Assembly: GCF_001580025.1 (NCBI RefSeq)
Contig: NZ_LSZO01000166.1
Location: forward strand, 36,111 to 100,110
Reading direction: 5' to 3'
Length of the DNA: 64,000 nucleotides
From: Ventosimonas gracilis
GTDB taxonomy: Bacteria > Pseudomonadota > Gammaproteobacteria > Pseudomonadales > Pseudomonadaceae
The translations under genes and the position numbers were made by a program. Positions 14,953-24,479 of the stretch are shown piece after piece. Each line of letters starts with the position of its first letter. The stretch's first letter is position 1. A model generated the notes under the pieces. That model was not told the origin of the DNA. It ran no database searches and saw only the letters and a program-made list of their open reading frames with translations.

Positions 14953-17193
14953 ATGTATAAAGACCTAAAATTTCCCATTCTGATGGTTCACCACGACATC
15001 AAAGCCGACAGCGTCGCCGGGCAACGTCTGCGCGAGATAGCGCAGGCGTTAGAGCAAGATGGTTTTGTGATTTTGCCTACCGCCAGCGTGAAAGAAGGCC
15101 GCATTGTCGCCTCCACCCATCATGGCCTTGCCTGTATTTTGGTCGCGGCAGAAGGCGCTGGCGATAACCGCCGCTTGCTGGCCGATGTGATTGAACTTAT
15201 CCGCGTGGCGCGCGTGCGTGCGCCTGGGTTGCCGATTTTTGCGCTGGGTGAACAAGTCACCATTGAAAACGCACCCGCCGAAGCCATGGCCGACCTTAAC
15301 CAATTGCGCGGCATTTTGTATCTGTATGAAGACACCGTTTCCTTCCTCGCCCGTCAAGTGGCGCGTGCCGCTCGCGGTTATTTGCAGGAACTCTTGCCGC
15401 CGTTTTTCCGCGCTTTGGTCACCCATACTGCGCAGTCCAATTATTCCTGGCACACGCCCGGCCACGGCGGCGGCGTGGCGCTGCGCAAAAGTCCGGTCGG
15501 GCAAGCCTTTCACCAGTTCTTTGGGGAGAACACGCTGCGTTCGGATTTATCGGTTTCCGTGCCGGAACTCGGCTCGCTGCTCGACCACAGCGGCCCGCTC
15601 GCCGAGGCAGAAAGCCGCGCCGCGCGTAACTTCGGTGCCGACCACACGTTTTTTGTGATTAACGGCACCTCAACCGCCAACAAGATTGTCTGGCATGGCG
15701 TGGTAGGCCGTGATGACTTGGTATTGGTTGATCGCAACTGCCACAAATCCATTTTGCATTCCATCATCATGACGGGCGCGATACCGCTTTATCTCAATCC
15801 AGCGCGTAATGAACTGGGGATTATCGGGCCCATTGCGCTGTCCGAATTTTCCCCCGAGTCGATTGCCGCCAAAATCGAGCAAAGCCCGCTGGCGCGTGGG
15901 CGAGAAGCCAAAATCAAGCTTGCCGTGCTGACCAACTCCACCTACGACGGCCTTTGCTACAACGCAGCCAAGGTGCGCGAGGCGCTCAAAGACAGCGTCG
16001 AGGTGCTGCACTTTGACGAGGCCTGGTACGCCTACGCCGCGTTCCACCCGTTTTACGCCGGGCGCTACGGCATGGGCACACCGCCGCAGGAAGACTCGCC
16101 GCTGGTCTTCACCACCCACTCCACCCATAAACTGCTGGCCGCATTCAGTCAGGCATCGATGATTCACGTGCAAAACGGCGGCAAGCGCACGCTCGATACG
16201 CACCGCTTTAACGAGGCGTTTATGATGCACATCTCCACCTCGCCGCAGTACAGCATCCTCGCCTCATTGGATGTCGCCTCGGCGATGATGGAAGGACAAA
16301 GCGGGCGCTCCTTGGTACAGGAAACCTTTGACGAAGCGCTGGCCTTTCGCCGTGCGCTGGAAGGCTTGCGGCAGAACCTGCCCGAGGGCGACTGGTGGTT
16401 CGACATCTGGCAGCCGCCCGCCGTCAAAAAGACCGATCACGTGCAAACCGAGGACTGGCTGCTGCACTCCGGTGCCCATTGGCATGGCTTTGGCGAGCTG
16501 GCGGATGACTATGTGCTGCTTGACCCGATCAAAGTCACCTTGGTCATGCCCGGCTTAAGCACAGGTGGCTCGCCGCAAGCAAACGGCATTCCGGCCAATG
16601 TGGTCAGCAAATTTCTCTGGGAACGCGGGCTGGTGGTGGAAAAAACCGGCCTGTATTCCTTCTTGGTGCTGTTCTCGATGGGCATTACCAAGGGCAAATG
16701 GAGCACTTTGCTAACAGAACTGCTCAGCTTTAAAAACCTCTACGATCGTAACGCCCCGCTTAGCGAGAGCGTGCCCTCGTTGCTTAAAGAAGACGCTCGC
16801 TATGCCGGAATGGGGCTGCGCGATTTATGCCAGGCGCTGCACCAGTGCTATAGCGAAAACGCCACCGCCAAAGCCATGCGGCAGATGTACACCGCTCTAC
16901 CAGAAGCCGTACTCAAACCCGCCGAGGCTTACGACCTGCTGGTACGCGGTGAGGTCGAAGCCGTCCCCGCCGAGCAACTCGAAGGGCGCATTGCCGCCGT
17001 AATGCTGGTGCCCTACCCGCCCGGCATTCCGCTGATTATGCCGGGCGAGCGCTTTACCGCCACCAGCCGCCCGATTATCGACTACCTGCGCTTTGCCCAA
17101 GACTTTGAGCAGCGCTTCCCCGGCTTTGGCGCCGATGTACACGGCCTGCAACAGGGGGAAAACGGCTATACCGCGCTGTGCTTAAAGCGTTAA
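14953..17193 (+). CDS. ldcA: Lysine/ornithine/arginine decarboxylase (LdcA-like, PLP enzyme)
   Basis: 746 residues, fold type I inducible decarboxylase. Residues 1-130 form the receiver-like wing domain (FPILMVHHDIKADS); the aminotransferase core contains SWHTPGHGGG and the PLP-binding lysine in THSTHKLLAAFSQ; the C-terminal domain starts at about 590. It converts a basic amino acid to its diamine (lysine to cadaverine if LdcA) in the cytosol. SD AAAGGA precedes the ATG. I favour LdcA because the Pseudomonas lysine decarboxylase has this length and is near fimL-nudC, as here. Arginine or ornithine specificity cannot be excluded by sequence alone. The amine-oxidase region upstream may act on its product. 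Confidence 0.85.
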   Translation: MYKDLKFPILMVHHDIKADSVAGQRLREIAQALEQDGFVILPTASVKEGRIVASTHHGLACILVAAEGAGDNRRLLADVIELIRVARVRAPGLPIFALGEQVTIENAPAEAMADLNQLRGILYLYEDTVSFLARQVARAARGYLQELLPPFFRALVTHTAQSNYSWHTPGHGGGVALRKSPVGQAFHQFFGENTLRSDLSVSVPELGSLLDHSGPLAEAESRAARNFGADHTFFVINGTSTANKIVWHGVVGRDDLVLVDRNCHKSILHSIIMTGAIPLYLNPARNELGIIGPIALSEFSPESIAAKIEQSPLARGREAKIKLAVLTNSTYDGLCYNAAKVREALKDSVEVLHFDEAWYAYAAFHPFYAGRYGMGTPPQEDSPLVFTTHSTHKLLAAFSQASMIHVQNGGKRTLDTHRFNEAFMMHISTSPQYSILASLDVASAMMEGQSGRSLVQETFDEALAFRRALEGLRQNLPEGDWWFDIWQPPAVKKTDHVQTEDWLLHSGAHWHGFGELADDYVLLDPIKVTLVMPGLSTGGSPQANGIPANVVSKFLWERGLVVEKTGLYSFLVLFSMGITKGKWSTLLTELLSFKNLYDRNAPLSESVPSLLKEDARYAGMGLRDLCQALHQCYSENATAKAMRQMYTALPEAVLKPAEAYDLLVRGEVEAVPAEQLEGRIAAVMLVPYPPGIPLIMPGERFTATSRPIIDYLRFAQDFEQRFPGFGADVHGLQQGENGYTALCLKR

Positions 17194-17212
17194 CCGGTTT
17201 TCCTCTCCCCAG

Positions 17213-17238
17213 CCCTTCTCCCACCAGTGGGAGAAGGG
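17213..17238. terminator. 12-bp GC-rich hairpin after ldcA
   Basis: A perfect stem CCCTTCTCCCAC/GTGGGAGAAGGG with a 2-base loop lies 20 bp after the ldcA stop. There is no T-tract. Degenerate relatives of the CCCTTCTCCC...GGGAGAAGGG pattern occur at about 22886 and 54110-54150, so it may be a dispersed intergenic palindrome that also ends transcription. Confidence 0.5.
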
Positions 17239-17366
17239 CGTCACTCAACCGGTGATAAGCCATCATTCATAGAGCCATTCTATAAAAGCTTCTAATCCCT
17301 ATTGCCTGCATGGTCTTTTGCAGTGCAAAATACGTGTTTCTGTTAATGGAAGTACAGGAGGCTTGC

Positions 17367-18137
17367 TTGAATACTTTGGATTTAACCGGCAAAAAAGGCT
17401 TGATTGTCGGCATTGCCAACAGCAACAGCATCGCATGGGGCTGTGCCAACGCTTTTGCCAAGGCAGGCGCGGAACTTGCGGTGACCTGGTTTAACGACAA
17501 AGCACGCAAGCACGTAGAACCCTTGGCGCAAGAAGTCAAAGCCAGCATCACCGCCGCTTTGGATGTCGAGCAGCCAGAGCAAATGCAAGCGCTGTTTAAA
17601 ACCATCGAACAGCAATGGGGCAGGCTTGACTTTATCCTGCATTCGATTGCCTTTGCGCCCAAAGAAGACCTGCACGGGCGCGTAGTGGATAGTTCCAGCG
17701 GCGGCTTTGCCCGTGCAATGGCGATCTCCTGTCATTCCTTTGCGCAGATGGCGCATCTGGCTGAGCCTTTAATGAAACAGGGCGGCAGTCTGCTGACCAT
17801 GAGCTACGTCGGTGCCGAAGAAGTCATCCCCGACTACGGCATTATGGGGCCGGTCAAAGCCGCGCTGGAAGCCACCACCCGCTATTTGGCCAGCGAACTC
17901 GGGCCGAAAAATATCCGCGTCAATGCGGTCTCGCCCGGCCCACTTGCGACCCGCGCCGCTTCCGGCATTCCCAACTTTGATGCGCTGATGACGCAAGCCG
18001 TATCCCGTGCTCCGCTGCGCCGTTTGGTGGATATCGCCGATGTCGGCGAACTCTGCGCATTTTTGGTCAGCGATGCGGCGCGCAACATTACCGGCTCGAC
18101 GCTCTATGTCGATGCCGGTTATCACATCCTGGGTTAA
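17367..18137 (+). CDS. fabI: Enoyl-[acyl-carrier-protein] reductase, SDR type
   Basis: 256 residues from TTG 17367, chosen because AGGAGG ends 5 bases before it; longer in-frame starts at 17310 would add a non-homologous leader. The SDR NADH site is of FabI type (LTGKKGLIVGIANSNSIAWG). The catalytic pair Tyr and Lys is seen in DYGIMGPVKAALE (Tyr-x6-Lys) with a second Tyr in MSYVGAEE. The FabI-typical NAVSPGPLATRAASGI follows. It reduces trans-2-enoyl-ACP in fatty-acid elongation. It overlaps no gene but is 10 bp before the phosphotransacylase gene, so the pair is co-transcribed. Whether it is the main FabI or an accessory enoyl-CoA reductase is open. Confidence 0.88.
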   Translation: MNTLDLTGKKGLIVGIANSNSIAWGCANAFAKAGAELAVTWFNDKARKHVEPLAQEVKASITAALDVEQPEQMQALFKTIEQQWGRLDFILHSIAFAPKEDLHGRVVDSSSGGFARAMAISCHSFAQMAHLAEPLMKQGGSLLTMSYVGAEEVIPDYGIMGPVKAALEATTRYLASELGPKNIRVNAVSPGPLATRAASGIPNFDALMTQAVSRAPLRRLVDIADVGELCAFLVSDAARNITGSTLYVDAGYHILG

Positions 18138-18146
18138 GGAGCGCGC

Positions 18147-19085
18147 ATGAATACTGTTGATAGCGACTGCATCTGCCGCACCTTAAGCCGCCAGGCCAAA
18201 GCGCTTGGCAGCGTTCGCGTGGCCGTAGTGCATCCGTGCGACAGCGCTTCATTAGGCGGTGCATTGGATGCCCATCAGGCCGGATTGATTGAGCCGCTAC
18301 TGGTCGGTCCCAAATCCAAACTGCAATCGCTGGCCGAGGAAAACGACTTTAACCTGGTAGGCATTGAAATCATTGACGCACCGCACAGCCACGCTGGCGC
18401 CGACTACGCCGTAACCTTGGCGGCCAAAGGCGAGGTGCAAGCGCTGATGAAAGGCAGTTTGCATACCGATGAGCTGATCAGCGCGGTACTGAAAAGCCAA
18501 AGCGGTGCACTGCGTACTAAACGGCGGCTATCACACTGCTTTGTACTGCAAACCCCGGCCTATCCGCGCCCGTTTATCGTCACTGACGCGGCAATTAACC
18601 TTGCACCCGATTTGGAGCAAAAGGCCGATATTGTCCGCAACGCCATTACCTTGGCGCACGCCATCGGCATTGCTTGCCCGAAAGTGGCGATTTTGGCGGC
18701 GGTGGAAACCATCAACCCGGCCATGCCCGCGACCTTGGATGCCGCCGCGCTGTGCAAAATGGCCGAACGCGGGCAGATTGAAGGCGCACAGCTCGACGGC
18801 CCACTGGCCTTTGACAACGCGGTATCCCTTGCCGCCGCACAGAGCAAAGGCATTAGCTCGCAAGTGGCAGGTCAGGCCGACATTCTGCTCGCACCGGATT
18901 TGGAAAGCGCCAATATGCTCGCCAAGCAACTGATGTTTATGGGAAATGCGAGCGGCGCGGGCATGGTGCTGGGCGCAAAAGTGCCGATTATGCTGACCAG
19001 CCGTGCCGATTCGAGAAAGTCCCGCATGGCTTCTTGCGCATTAGCGCTGCTGCTCGCCCAACATTTTCGCAACACCCCGCCCTAG
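18147..19085 (+). CDS. Phosphate acetyl/butyryltransferase family protein
   Basis: 312 residues matching the PTA_PTB domain over almost the whole length. Blocks include VAVVHPCDSASLGGALDAHQ, AGADYAVTLAAKGEVQALMKGSLHTDEL, FIVTDAAINLAPDLEQKADIVRNA in part, and the C-terminal GQADILLAPDLESANMLAKQL with MGNASGAGMVLGAKVPI; these line the acyl-CoA/phosphate site. It interconverts acyl-CoA and acyl phosphate. There is no N-terminal hydratase domain, unlike the fused MaoC-PTB form. SD AAGGAG is 5 bases before the ATG. It follows fabI directly; a partner acyl kinase is not in this window, so acetyl versus butyryl cannot be decided. Confidence 0.85.
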   Translation: MNTVDSDCICRTLSRQAKALGSVRVAVVHPCDSASLGGALDAHQAGLIEPLLVGPKSKLQSLAEENDFNLVGIEIIDAPHSHAGADYAVTLAAKGEVQALMKGSLHTDELISAVLKSQSGALRTKRRLSHCFVLQTPAYPRPFIVTDAAINLAPDLEQKADIVRNAITLAHAIGIACPKVAILAAVETINPAMPATLDAAALCKMAERGQIEGAQLDGPLAFDNAVSLAAAQSKGISSQVAGQADILLAPDLESANMLAKQLMFMGNASGAGMVLGAKVPIMLTSRADSRKSRMASCALALLLAQHFRNTPP

Positions 19086-19220
19086 GGCTGTTCCCCGCCC
19101 GCTTGTGGGAAAGGGGGCGAGGGAATGAAAATACGCTGCCTTATCAAGTGACAAGCAAGCAGCGGCATTATCTCTTGTTATATAGTGCCGCCTCTTATTA
19201 TCTTTGCTTGAATAATCCGC

Positions 19221-20033
19221 ATGCCCGAATTTAAAGCCTTCTTGGTTGAAGTCACGGACAAAATCGCCCGTGTGGTGATTAACCGCGCACAAAAACGCAA
19301 TGCCATGAACCAAGACTTTTGGCGCGAACTGCCGGAAGTTTTTGCTTTTATCAACGACTGCAAAGCGATCCGTGTGGTCATCTTAAGCGGGCAAGGTGAG
19401 CATTTTTCCGCCGGGATGGATTTATCCCTACTCATGCAAATGGCCAGCGAATTTGGCCAGGATGCCTTGCAAAACGCCGAGCAGTTGCGGCAGAAAATTA
19501 TTGACCTGCAAAGCGCCGTAGCCGCCATCGATCACTGCAAAAAGCCCGTATTGGCGGTGATTTCGGGTTATTGCTTGGGCGCGGCGCTCGATTTGGTCTG
19601 TGCTTGCGACATGCGCTACGCAAGCGACGAAGCGCAATTTGCCATCCGCGAAATTGACTTGGCACTGGTGGCCGACCTTGGCAGCCTGCAACGCCTGCCG
19701 CGCTTGATTGGCGATGGTATGACCCGTGAGCTTGCCTATAGCGGCAGGCTGTTCGGCGCAGATGAAGCGCAGCAGATCGGCTTACTTCAGCGCACCTGGG
19801 AGAGTCCCGCCGCCCTGCAAGCAGGCGTACTGGAAATCGCGAGGCAGATTGCGCAAAAATCCCCGCTCGCCATTCGCGCCAGCAAACAAGTGTTAAACCA
19901 TGCACGGGAACACCGCATTGCCAGCGGCCTTGACCATGTCGCAACGCTCAATGCGGGTCTTTTGCAAGGCAAAGACCCGGCGCTTGCAGTACGCGCTTTG
20001 ATGAGCAAACAAACGGCCACTTTTGCCGATTGA
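19221..20033 (+). CDS. Crotonase family: Delta(3,5)-Delta(2,4)-dienoyl-CoA isomerase-like
   Basis: 270 residues. The crotonase oxyanion motif is seen as FSAGMDLSLL and the second as ISGYCLGAALDLVCACDMRYAS. The acidic pair that marks dienoyl-CoA isomerases is present: Glu in IREIDLALVADLGSLQRLP plus Asp in ADLGSLQRLP, the pattern of mammalian ECH1 and its bacterial relatives. It would move double bonds in odd-position unsaturated fatty acyl-CoAs during beta-oxidation. I recall an enoyl-CoA hydratase family gene immediately before fimL in Pseudomonas as well. The ATG at 19221 is 135 bp after the previous gene, so it likely has its own promoter. Confidence 0.85.
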   Translation: MPEFKAFLVEVTDKIARVVINRAQKRNAMNQDFWRELPEVFAFINDCKAIRVVILSGQGEHFSAGMDLSLLMQMASEFGQDALQNAEQLRQKIIDLQSAVAAIDHCKKPVLAVISGYCLGAALDLVCACDMRYASDEAQFAIREIDLALVADLGSLQRLPRLIGDGMTRELAYSGRLFGADEAQQIGLLQRTWESPAALQAGVLEIARQIAQKSPLAIRASKQVLNHAREHRIASGLDHVATLNAGLLQGKDPALAVRALMSKQTATFAD

Positions 20034-20074
20034 AACCAATCAATCTATGGATTAACCGGAAGAAGGATTTAACT

Positions 20075-21736
20075 ATGACAGTAGCAGCAAACTCTCTGGG
20101 GTTAGTGCAAAGTGAGCTGTTCGTCGCATTGGAAACCATAGAAACCGCTTTGGGGCAATTTATCGCCGAAAAAAATCCAGAGCTGCTCGAACAAGTCCGC
20201 GAAAACCTGCAGCAAGTGCGCGGCACCTTGCGCTTGATTGAATTCTCCAGCGCGGATTTTTTACTGCAAGAAATCGACCGGCTGCTAACAACCTGCGTGC
20301 AATCTCCAGACAACCGCCTGCCCGCATTGCTTTCGTCCCTGCATGCGCTGCGCCGCCATCTGGAATGCAACGAGGGTGCCTGCCGGCAATACAGCGAGTT
20401 TTTATTGCCGGTGATTAACGCCCTGCGCAAAGCGCACGACGAGAACCCGTTGCCGGAGAGCTTTTTCTTTCGCTGCAAACTGGCCGCGCCGCGCCCGCAA
20501 GTCGCCCCCGCGCTGCTGGATAACCAAAGCCGCAACCTGATGGCCAGAAGACTGCGGCAAATGTACCAAGTCGGCCTGCTCGGCATTTTGCGCGAACAAA
20601 ACGCGCAGGCCAGCATCAAACTGATGGCTCGCGCCTTTGAACGCCTCGACAAACTGTTTGCCGCCAGCCGTGGCGATAAGTTGTTCTGGGTCGGTGCCGC
20701 CGTGCTGGAATCACTCGAAAATGGCGGCCTGCTGCTGCGCAAAGAACGGCGCAAGCTGTTTTCCCAGCTCGACCGTGAACTGCGGCAAAGGCTGCAAAAC
20801 CCTGAGCACGAAAGCCCCAAGGAACTGTACAAAGAACTGCTCTATCTGCTTGCGCTCTCAACCAGCGAGAGCCCGCGCACGCGCGAGCTACGCAGCAGTT
20901 TTGAACTGCCCGTGCTGCCCTTTACCGACCATGACCTTAGAGAACACCGCCAGCTTCTTTTGCGCCCCGACCGCTCGGTCATGCAATCGCTCACCCAAGC
21001 CGTGCGCGAAGAACTCATCAGCATCCAGGAAATCGTCGATTTAATCGGCCGCGGCAGTCACGGCGAAGAAAGTCTTACCAGCTTAAAAATACAGCTTGGC
21101 CTGTTGGCCAATACGCTGGCGATGATTGACCTGCCGGCCGCCAGCACCTCGCTGAAACAACAGATACCGCGCGTCGAACAGTGGACGAGAAGCGCTCAAG
21201 TGCCGACTGCGGAACTGGGCAAACTCGCCGATACCCTGCTGCTTACCGAAAACTTGCTGAGTCGTTTGGAACGCGGCGAGACGCAGCTTGCCAAAGAAGA
21301 CGCCGTTGACGAACAATTCCAAGCCTTTATTCGTCAGCAACTGGCTGAAGCGCGCATTGCCGCCATTGATGAAGCGCGCATTGGCTTGGTACAAGCACGC
21401 AAAGCACTGATGAACTGGATTGAGGCAGACGGCGACAAAATACATCTCGCCGAAGTGCCAGAGGGTCTTGCCACCGTCTGCGGCGGTCTGTGGTTTTTAG
21501 GGCAAACACGTACGCTGCAACTGGTACAGGGCTGTCGCGACTACATCAAGGAGCACATCTTAAGCGCCGAGAAAATGCCCGCCGAGCAGCATTTGGAAGT
21601 CCTCGCCGATGCGCTCACCAGCCTTGAATACTACCTGGAAAGCGGCAGCGCCCTACAGCAAAACGGCAGCCAGTCCGAAGCGCTGCTGCTCGCCACACAG
21701 AGCTTAAACAGCCTGGGCGTTGCTGTTGCGGCTTAA
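20075..21736 (+). CDS. fimL: Scaffold protein FimL (type IV pilus/cAMP signalling)
   Basis: 553 residues from ATG 20075 with AAGAAGGAT upstream; the in-frame start at 20030 would overlap the previous gene. It is nearly all helical, with a histidine-phosphotransfer-like bundle near the N-terminus (LVQSELFVALETIETALGQF) but without a phosphorylatable HxxKG histidine, as in FimL and the degenerate N-terminus of ChpA. In Pseudomonas FimL links the Chp system, FimV and the adenylate cyclase CyaB at the pole. Assignment rests on this layout, on length and on the position before nudC. The pilus genes pilZ and pilBCD in this window are consistent. Confidence 0.82.
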   Translation: MTVAANSLGLVQSELFVALETIETALGQFIAEKNPELLEQVRENLQQVRGTLRLIEFSSADFLLQEIDRLLTTCVQSPDNRLPALLSSLHALRRHLECNEGACRQYSEFLLPVINALRKAHDENPLPESFFFRCKLAAPRPQVAPALLDNQSRNLMARRLRQMYQVGLLGILREQNAQASIKLMARAFERLDKLFAASRGDKLFWVGAAVLESLENGGLLLRKERRKLFSQLDRELRQRLQNPEHESPKELYKELLYLLALSTSESPRTRELRSSFELPVLPFTDHDLREHRQLLLRPDRSVMQSLTQAVREELISIQEIVDLIGRGSHGEESLTSLKIQLGLLANTLAMIDLPAASTSLKQQIPRVEQWTRSAQVPTAELGKLADTLLLTENLLSRLERGETQLAKEDAVDEQFQAFIRQQLAEARIAAIDEARIGLVQARKALMNWIEADGDKIHLAEVPEGLATVCGGLWFLGQTRTLQLVQGCRDYIKEHILSAEKMPAEQHLEVLADALTSLEYYLESGSALQQNGSQSEALLLATQSLNSLGVAVAA

Positions 21737-21739
21737 GCA

Positions 21740-22540
21740 ATGCCCATCTGGCGCAGCGCCCCGCCGTTCGCAGCTGAAGCGAACGGCTATCTGCTGCGCA
21801 GCGAACAAGGCTTTTTGGCTGCGCCGCACGGATTACTGTTTGCGCCGCATAGCCTTGACCCAAGCCTTGGCATTCTCGGCAAACACCACTTAGGCTTTTT
21901 CGACGAAAAACCGGTTGGCCTGCTGCTGATTGACGAGCCGAAGAAACTGCCCTGCGGGCAATGGCAGAGCCTGCGCACGCTGATGCAACAAAGTGACAGC
22001 GCCACCTTCCAGATGCTCAGCTTTGCCGAACAAGTCGCTCATTGGCATTTTGCACATCAGTTTTGCGGACGCTGCGGCGCAAAAAACAAGCAGGTTCCCG
22101 GCGAGCGCTGCATGCGCTGCCCGGCTTGCGGGCTTGACAGCTACGCGCGGATTTCGCCTTCGATGATCGTGCTGGTGACCAGGGGCGATAAAATCCTGCT
22201 CGCCCGCTCGCCACGCTTTGTCCCCGGGGTTTACAGCACACTGGCCGGTTTTGCCGAACCTGCAGAAACCATCGAGCAATGCGTGGTGCGCGAGGTGCGT
22301 GAAGAAGTGGCGCTGGAAATTACTAATCTGCGCTACTTGGGCAGTCAAAGCTGGCCGTTCCCACATTCGCTGATGCTGGGCTTTCACGCCGAGTATTTAA
22401 GTGGCGAGATTTGCATCCAGGCCGATGAAATCGAAGATGCAAAGTGGTTCTCGCTCGATAAACTGCCCAAACTGCCCATGCCGCAATCCATTGCGCGGCA
22501 ACTGATTGAGCGTTATCTGCGCGAATATCAGCCCAAATAA
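21740..22540 (+). CDS. nudC: NAD(+) diphosphatase / NAD-decapping hydrolase
   Basis: 266 residues. It has an N-terminal NUDIX-like domain, a zinc ribbon with CGRCG at about residue 110 and CPACG at about 130, and then a Nudix box GFAEPAETIEQCVVREVREE at about 170. The motif after the box, SQSWPFPHSLMLGF, corresponds to the SQPWPFPxS signature of NADH pyrophosphatases. The enzyme hydrolyses NADH to NMNH and AMP and removes NAD caps from RNA 5' ends. It starts 3 bp after the fimL stop, so the two form an operon. Its last 13 bp overlap yhbY tail to tail. Confidence 0.93.
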   Translation: MPIWRSAPPFAAEANGYLLRSEQGFLAAPHGLLFAPHSLDPSLGILGKHHLGFFDEKPVGLLLIDEPKKLPCGQWQSLRTLMQQSDSATFQMLSFAEQVAHWHFAHQFCGRCGAKNKQVPGERCMRCPACGLDSYARISPSMIVLVTRGDKILLARSPRFVPGVYSTLAGFAEPAETIEQCVVREVREEVALEITNLRYLGSQSWPFPHSLMLGFHAEYLSGEICIQADEIEDAKWFSLDKLPKLPMPQSIARQLIERYLREYQPK

Positions 22541-22839
22541 CGACTGATATTGGAAAGTAGCGGATTAGCCTTGGGATTTTTTCGGTACAACAACGCCGTT
22601 TTGCCCATAGTCTGCACCGCCTGCGCACGCCCGGCCTGGCACAGCGCATCGAGCAACGCTTGGCGCGCCTCGCGGCCTTCCAAGCGAAGCTGCACTTTAA
22701 TCAGTTCGTGGTCGCTTAAAGCACGTTCGAGCTCCGCTAAAACCCCTTCATTCGGCGAATTGTCCACCACCGTCAAAACCGGCCGCAGATGATGGCCAAT
22801 AGCCCTGTATTGTTTCTTTTGCGCGGTGGATAACGGCAT
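22528..22839 (-). CDS. yhbY: YhbY-family ribosome assembly RNA-binding protein (CRM domain)
   Basis: 103 residues from ATG 22839; an upstream in-frame start is not family-like. The CRM fold is recognisable from LSTAQKKQYRAIGHHLRPVL, the EGVLAELERALSDHELIKVQL segment and the GK-loop in VQTMGKTALLYRKNPK. The protein associates with the 50S precursor. In many gammaproteobacteria yhbY is divergent from rlmE-ftsH; here it is next to nudC and gltA instead. Confidence 0.9.
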   Translation of the reverse strand: MPLSTAQKKQYRAIGHHLRPVLTVVDNSPNEGVLAELERALSDHELIKVQLRLEGREARQALLDALCQAGRAQAVQTMGKTALLYRKNPKANPLLSNISRYLG

Positions 22840-23116
22840 GATGCGGTCTGCTTTAAGAGAAGGCGGGCATTTTACCTGCCACCCTTGACCAGTGCCACCC
22901 TCTCCCCTCACCCGCTGGCGCAGGGTTGTTTGCCATAGGGCAAAATTGACAGTCTGCGCTCAAGCCTTTATCTTGCAGCGCACAAAAGGCGAGCACTTAC
23001 ACGGCTAAAGCAAGCCAGCATAGCCAAGGCAATCCTGGCGGTAACAAGGATGCCCATTACCAGCGACTTCACGGCAAGCCCTGCTTCAACACCCCCTTAT
23101 TGAAGGAAAGCCCGAG

Positions 23117-24418
23117 ATGACTGAAAAAAAGGCGCAACTGATTATTGAAGATACCACCCCCGTTGAACTGCCCATACTCAGCGGCAGTTTGGGGCCGGAT
23201 GTGATTGATGTACGTGAGTTGGGCGCAACCAATCACTTCACCTTTGACCCGGGGTTTATGTCCACCGCCGCTTGCGAGTCAAAAATCACTTATATCGATG
23301 GCGACAAGGGCATTTTGTTGCACCGCGGCTATCCGATTGAGCAACTGGCGCAGCATTCGGACTATCTGGAAGTCTGCTATTTGCTGCTTAACGGCGAGTT
23401 GCCCAGCGCGCGGGAAAAAGCCCAGTTTGTCGACATCATCAAAAATCACACCATGGTGCACGAGCAGCTTAAATCCTTCTTTAACGGCTTTCGCCGTGAT
23501 GCGCACCCGATGGCGGTGATGTGCGGGGTGGTCGGCGCACTGTCGGCCTTCTATCACGATTCGCTGGACATCACTAAACCGCGCCACCGCGAAGTTTCCG
23601 CCATGCGCTTGATTGCCAAAATGCCGACCATTGCCGCGATGGCCTACAAGTATTCATTGGGCGAGCCGATGATGTATCCGCGCAACAATCTAAGTTACGC
23701 GGAAAACTTTCTGCATATGATGTTTGGCTCGCCGTGCGAGCCGGATAAACCCATCAATCCGGTATTGGCACGGGCGATAGACCGGATTTTTATCCTGCAC
23801 GCCGACCACGAGCAAAACGCCTCCACCTCTACCGTGCGTCTGGCCGGCTCCAGCGGCGCCAACCCGTTTGCCTGCATTGCCGCCGGTATCGCCGCGCTCT
23901 GGGGGCCTGCGCACGGCGGCGCGAATGAGGCGGTGCTGAACATGCTCGAAGAAATCGGCAGCGTGGAGCATATCGAGCGCTTTATTGCCAAGGCCAAAGA
24001 CCCGAACGACCCGTTCCGCCTGATGGGCTTTGGTCATCGCGTCTACAAAAGCTTCGACCCACGCGCGCAAGTGATGAAGCGCACCTGTGATGCCGTTTTG
24101 ACCGAACTCGGCATTGACGACCCGCAGCTTGAACTGGCGGTGCGTCTGGAAGAAATCGCCCTCGCCGACCCCTACTTTAAAGAGCGCAACCTCTACCCGA
24201 ATGTGGATTTTTATTCCGGCATTATTCTTAAGGCGATTGGTATTCCAACCAGCATGTTCACGGTAATTTTTGCCCTCGCGCGTACCGTTGGCTGGATTTC
24301 GCACTGGCAGGAAATGCTATCCGCGCCTTACAAAATCGGCCGTCCGCGGCAACTTTATACCGGCAGTGCCTTGCGCGATTTTGTCCCGCTGGAGCGACGT
24401 AACGGCATGGCGGAATAG
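23117..24418 (+). CDS. gltA: Citrate synthase, type II
   Basis: 433 residues, full length. Catalytic and substrate residues are visible: the first His in [15 protein letters not shown], the second in [13 protein letters not shown], and the acetyl-CoA/oxaloacetate region [10 protein letters not shown]; the Asp is in PNVDFYSGI. The enzyme condenses acetyl-CoA with oxaloacetate to enter the TCA cycle and is expected to be a hexamer inhibited by NADH. SD AGGAAAG precedes the ATG. The 277-bp region upstream, shared with yhbY, must contain its promoter. The usual neighbouring sdh operon is not seen downstream; the next gene is rpe. Confidence 0.95.
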   Translation: MTEKKAQLIIEDTTPVELPILSGSLGPDVIDVRELGATNHFTFDPGFMSTAACESKITYIDGDKGILLHRGYPIEQLAQHSDYLEVCYLLLNGELPSAREKAQFVDIIKNHTMVHEQLKSFFNGFRRDAHPMAVMCGVVGALSAFYHDSLDITKPRHREVSAMRLIAKMPTIAAMAYKYSLGEPMMYPRNNLSYAENFLHMMFGSPCEPDKPINPVLARAIDRIFILHADHEQNASTSTVRLAGSSGANPFACIAAGIAALWGPAHGGANEAVLNMLEEIGSVEHIERFIAKAKDPNDPFRLMGFGHRVYKSFDPRAQVMKRTCDAVLTELGIDDPQLELAVRLEEIALADPYFKERNLYPNVDFYSGIILKAIGIPTSMFTVIFALARTVGWISHWQEMLSAPYKIGRPRQLYTGSALRDFVPLERRNGMAE

Positions 24419-24438
24419 TCTGCTGCAACGCGCCAAGG

Positions 24439-24466
24439 AAGGCTACAATTCCCTCCCCGTAGCCTT
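24439..24466. terminator. Hairpin between gltA and rpe
   Basis: Stem AAGGCTAC/GTAGCCTT with a 12-base loop in the 61-bp gap. It lacks a T-tract, so termination is only possible, not shown. Confidence 0.35.
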
Positions 24467-24479
24467 CTGAGTAGTTTGA

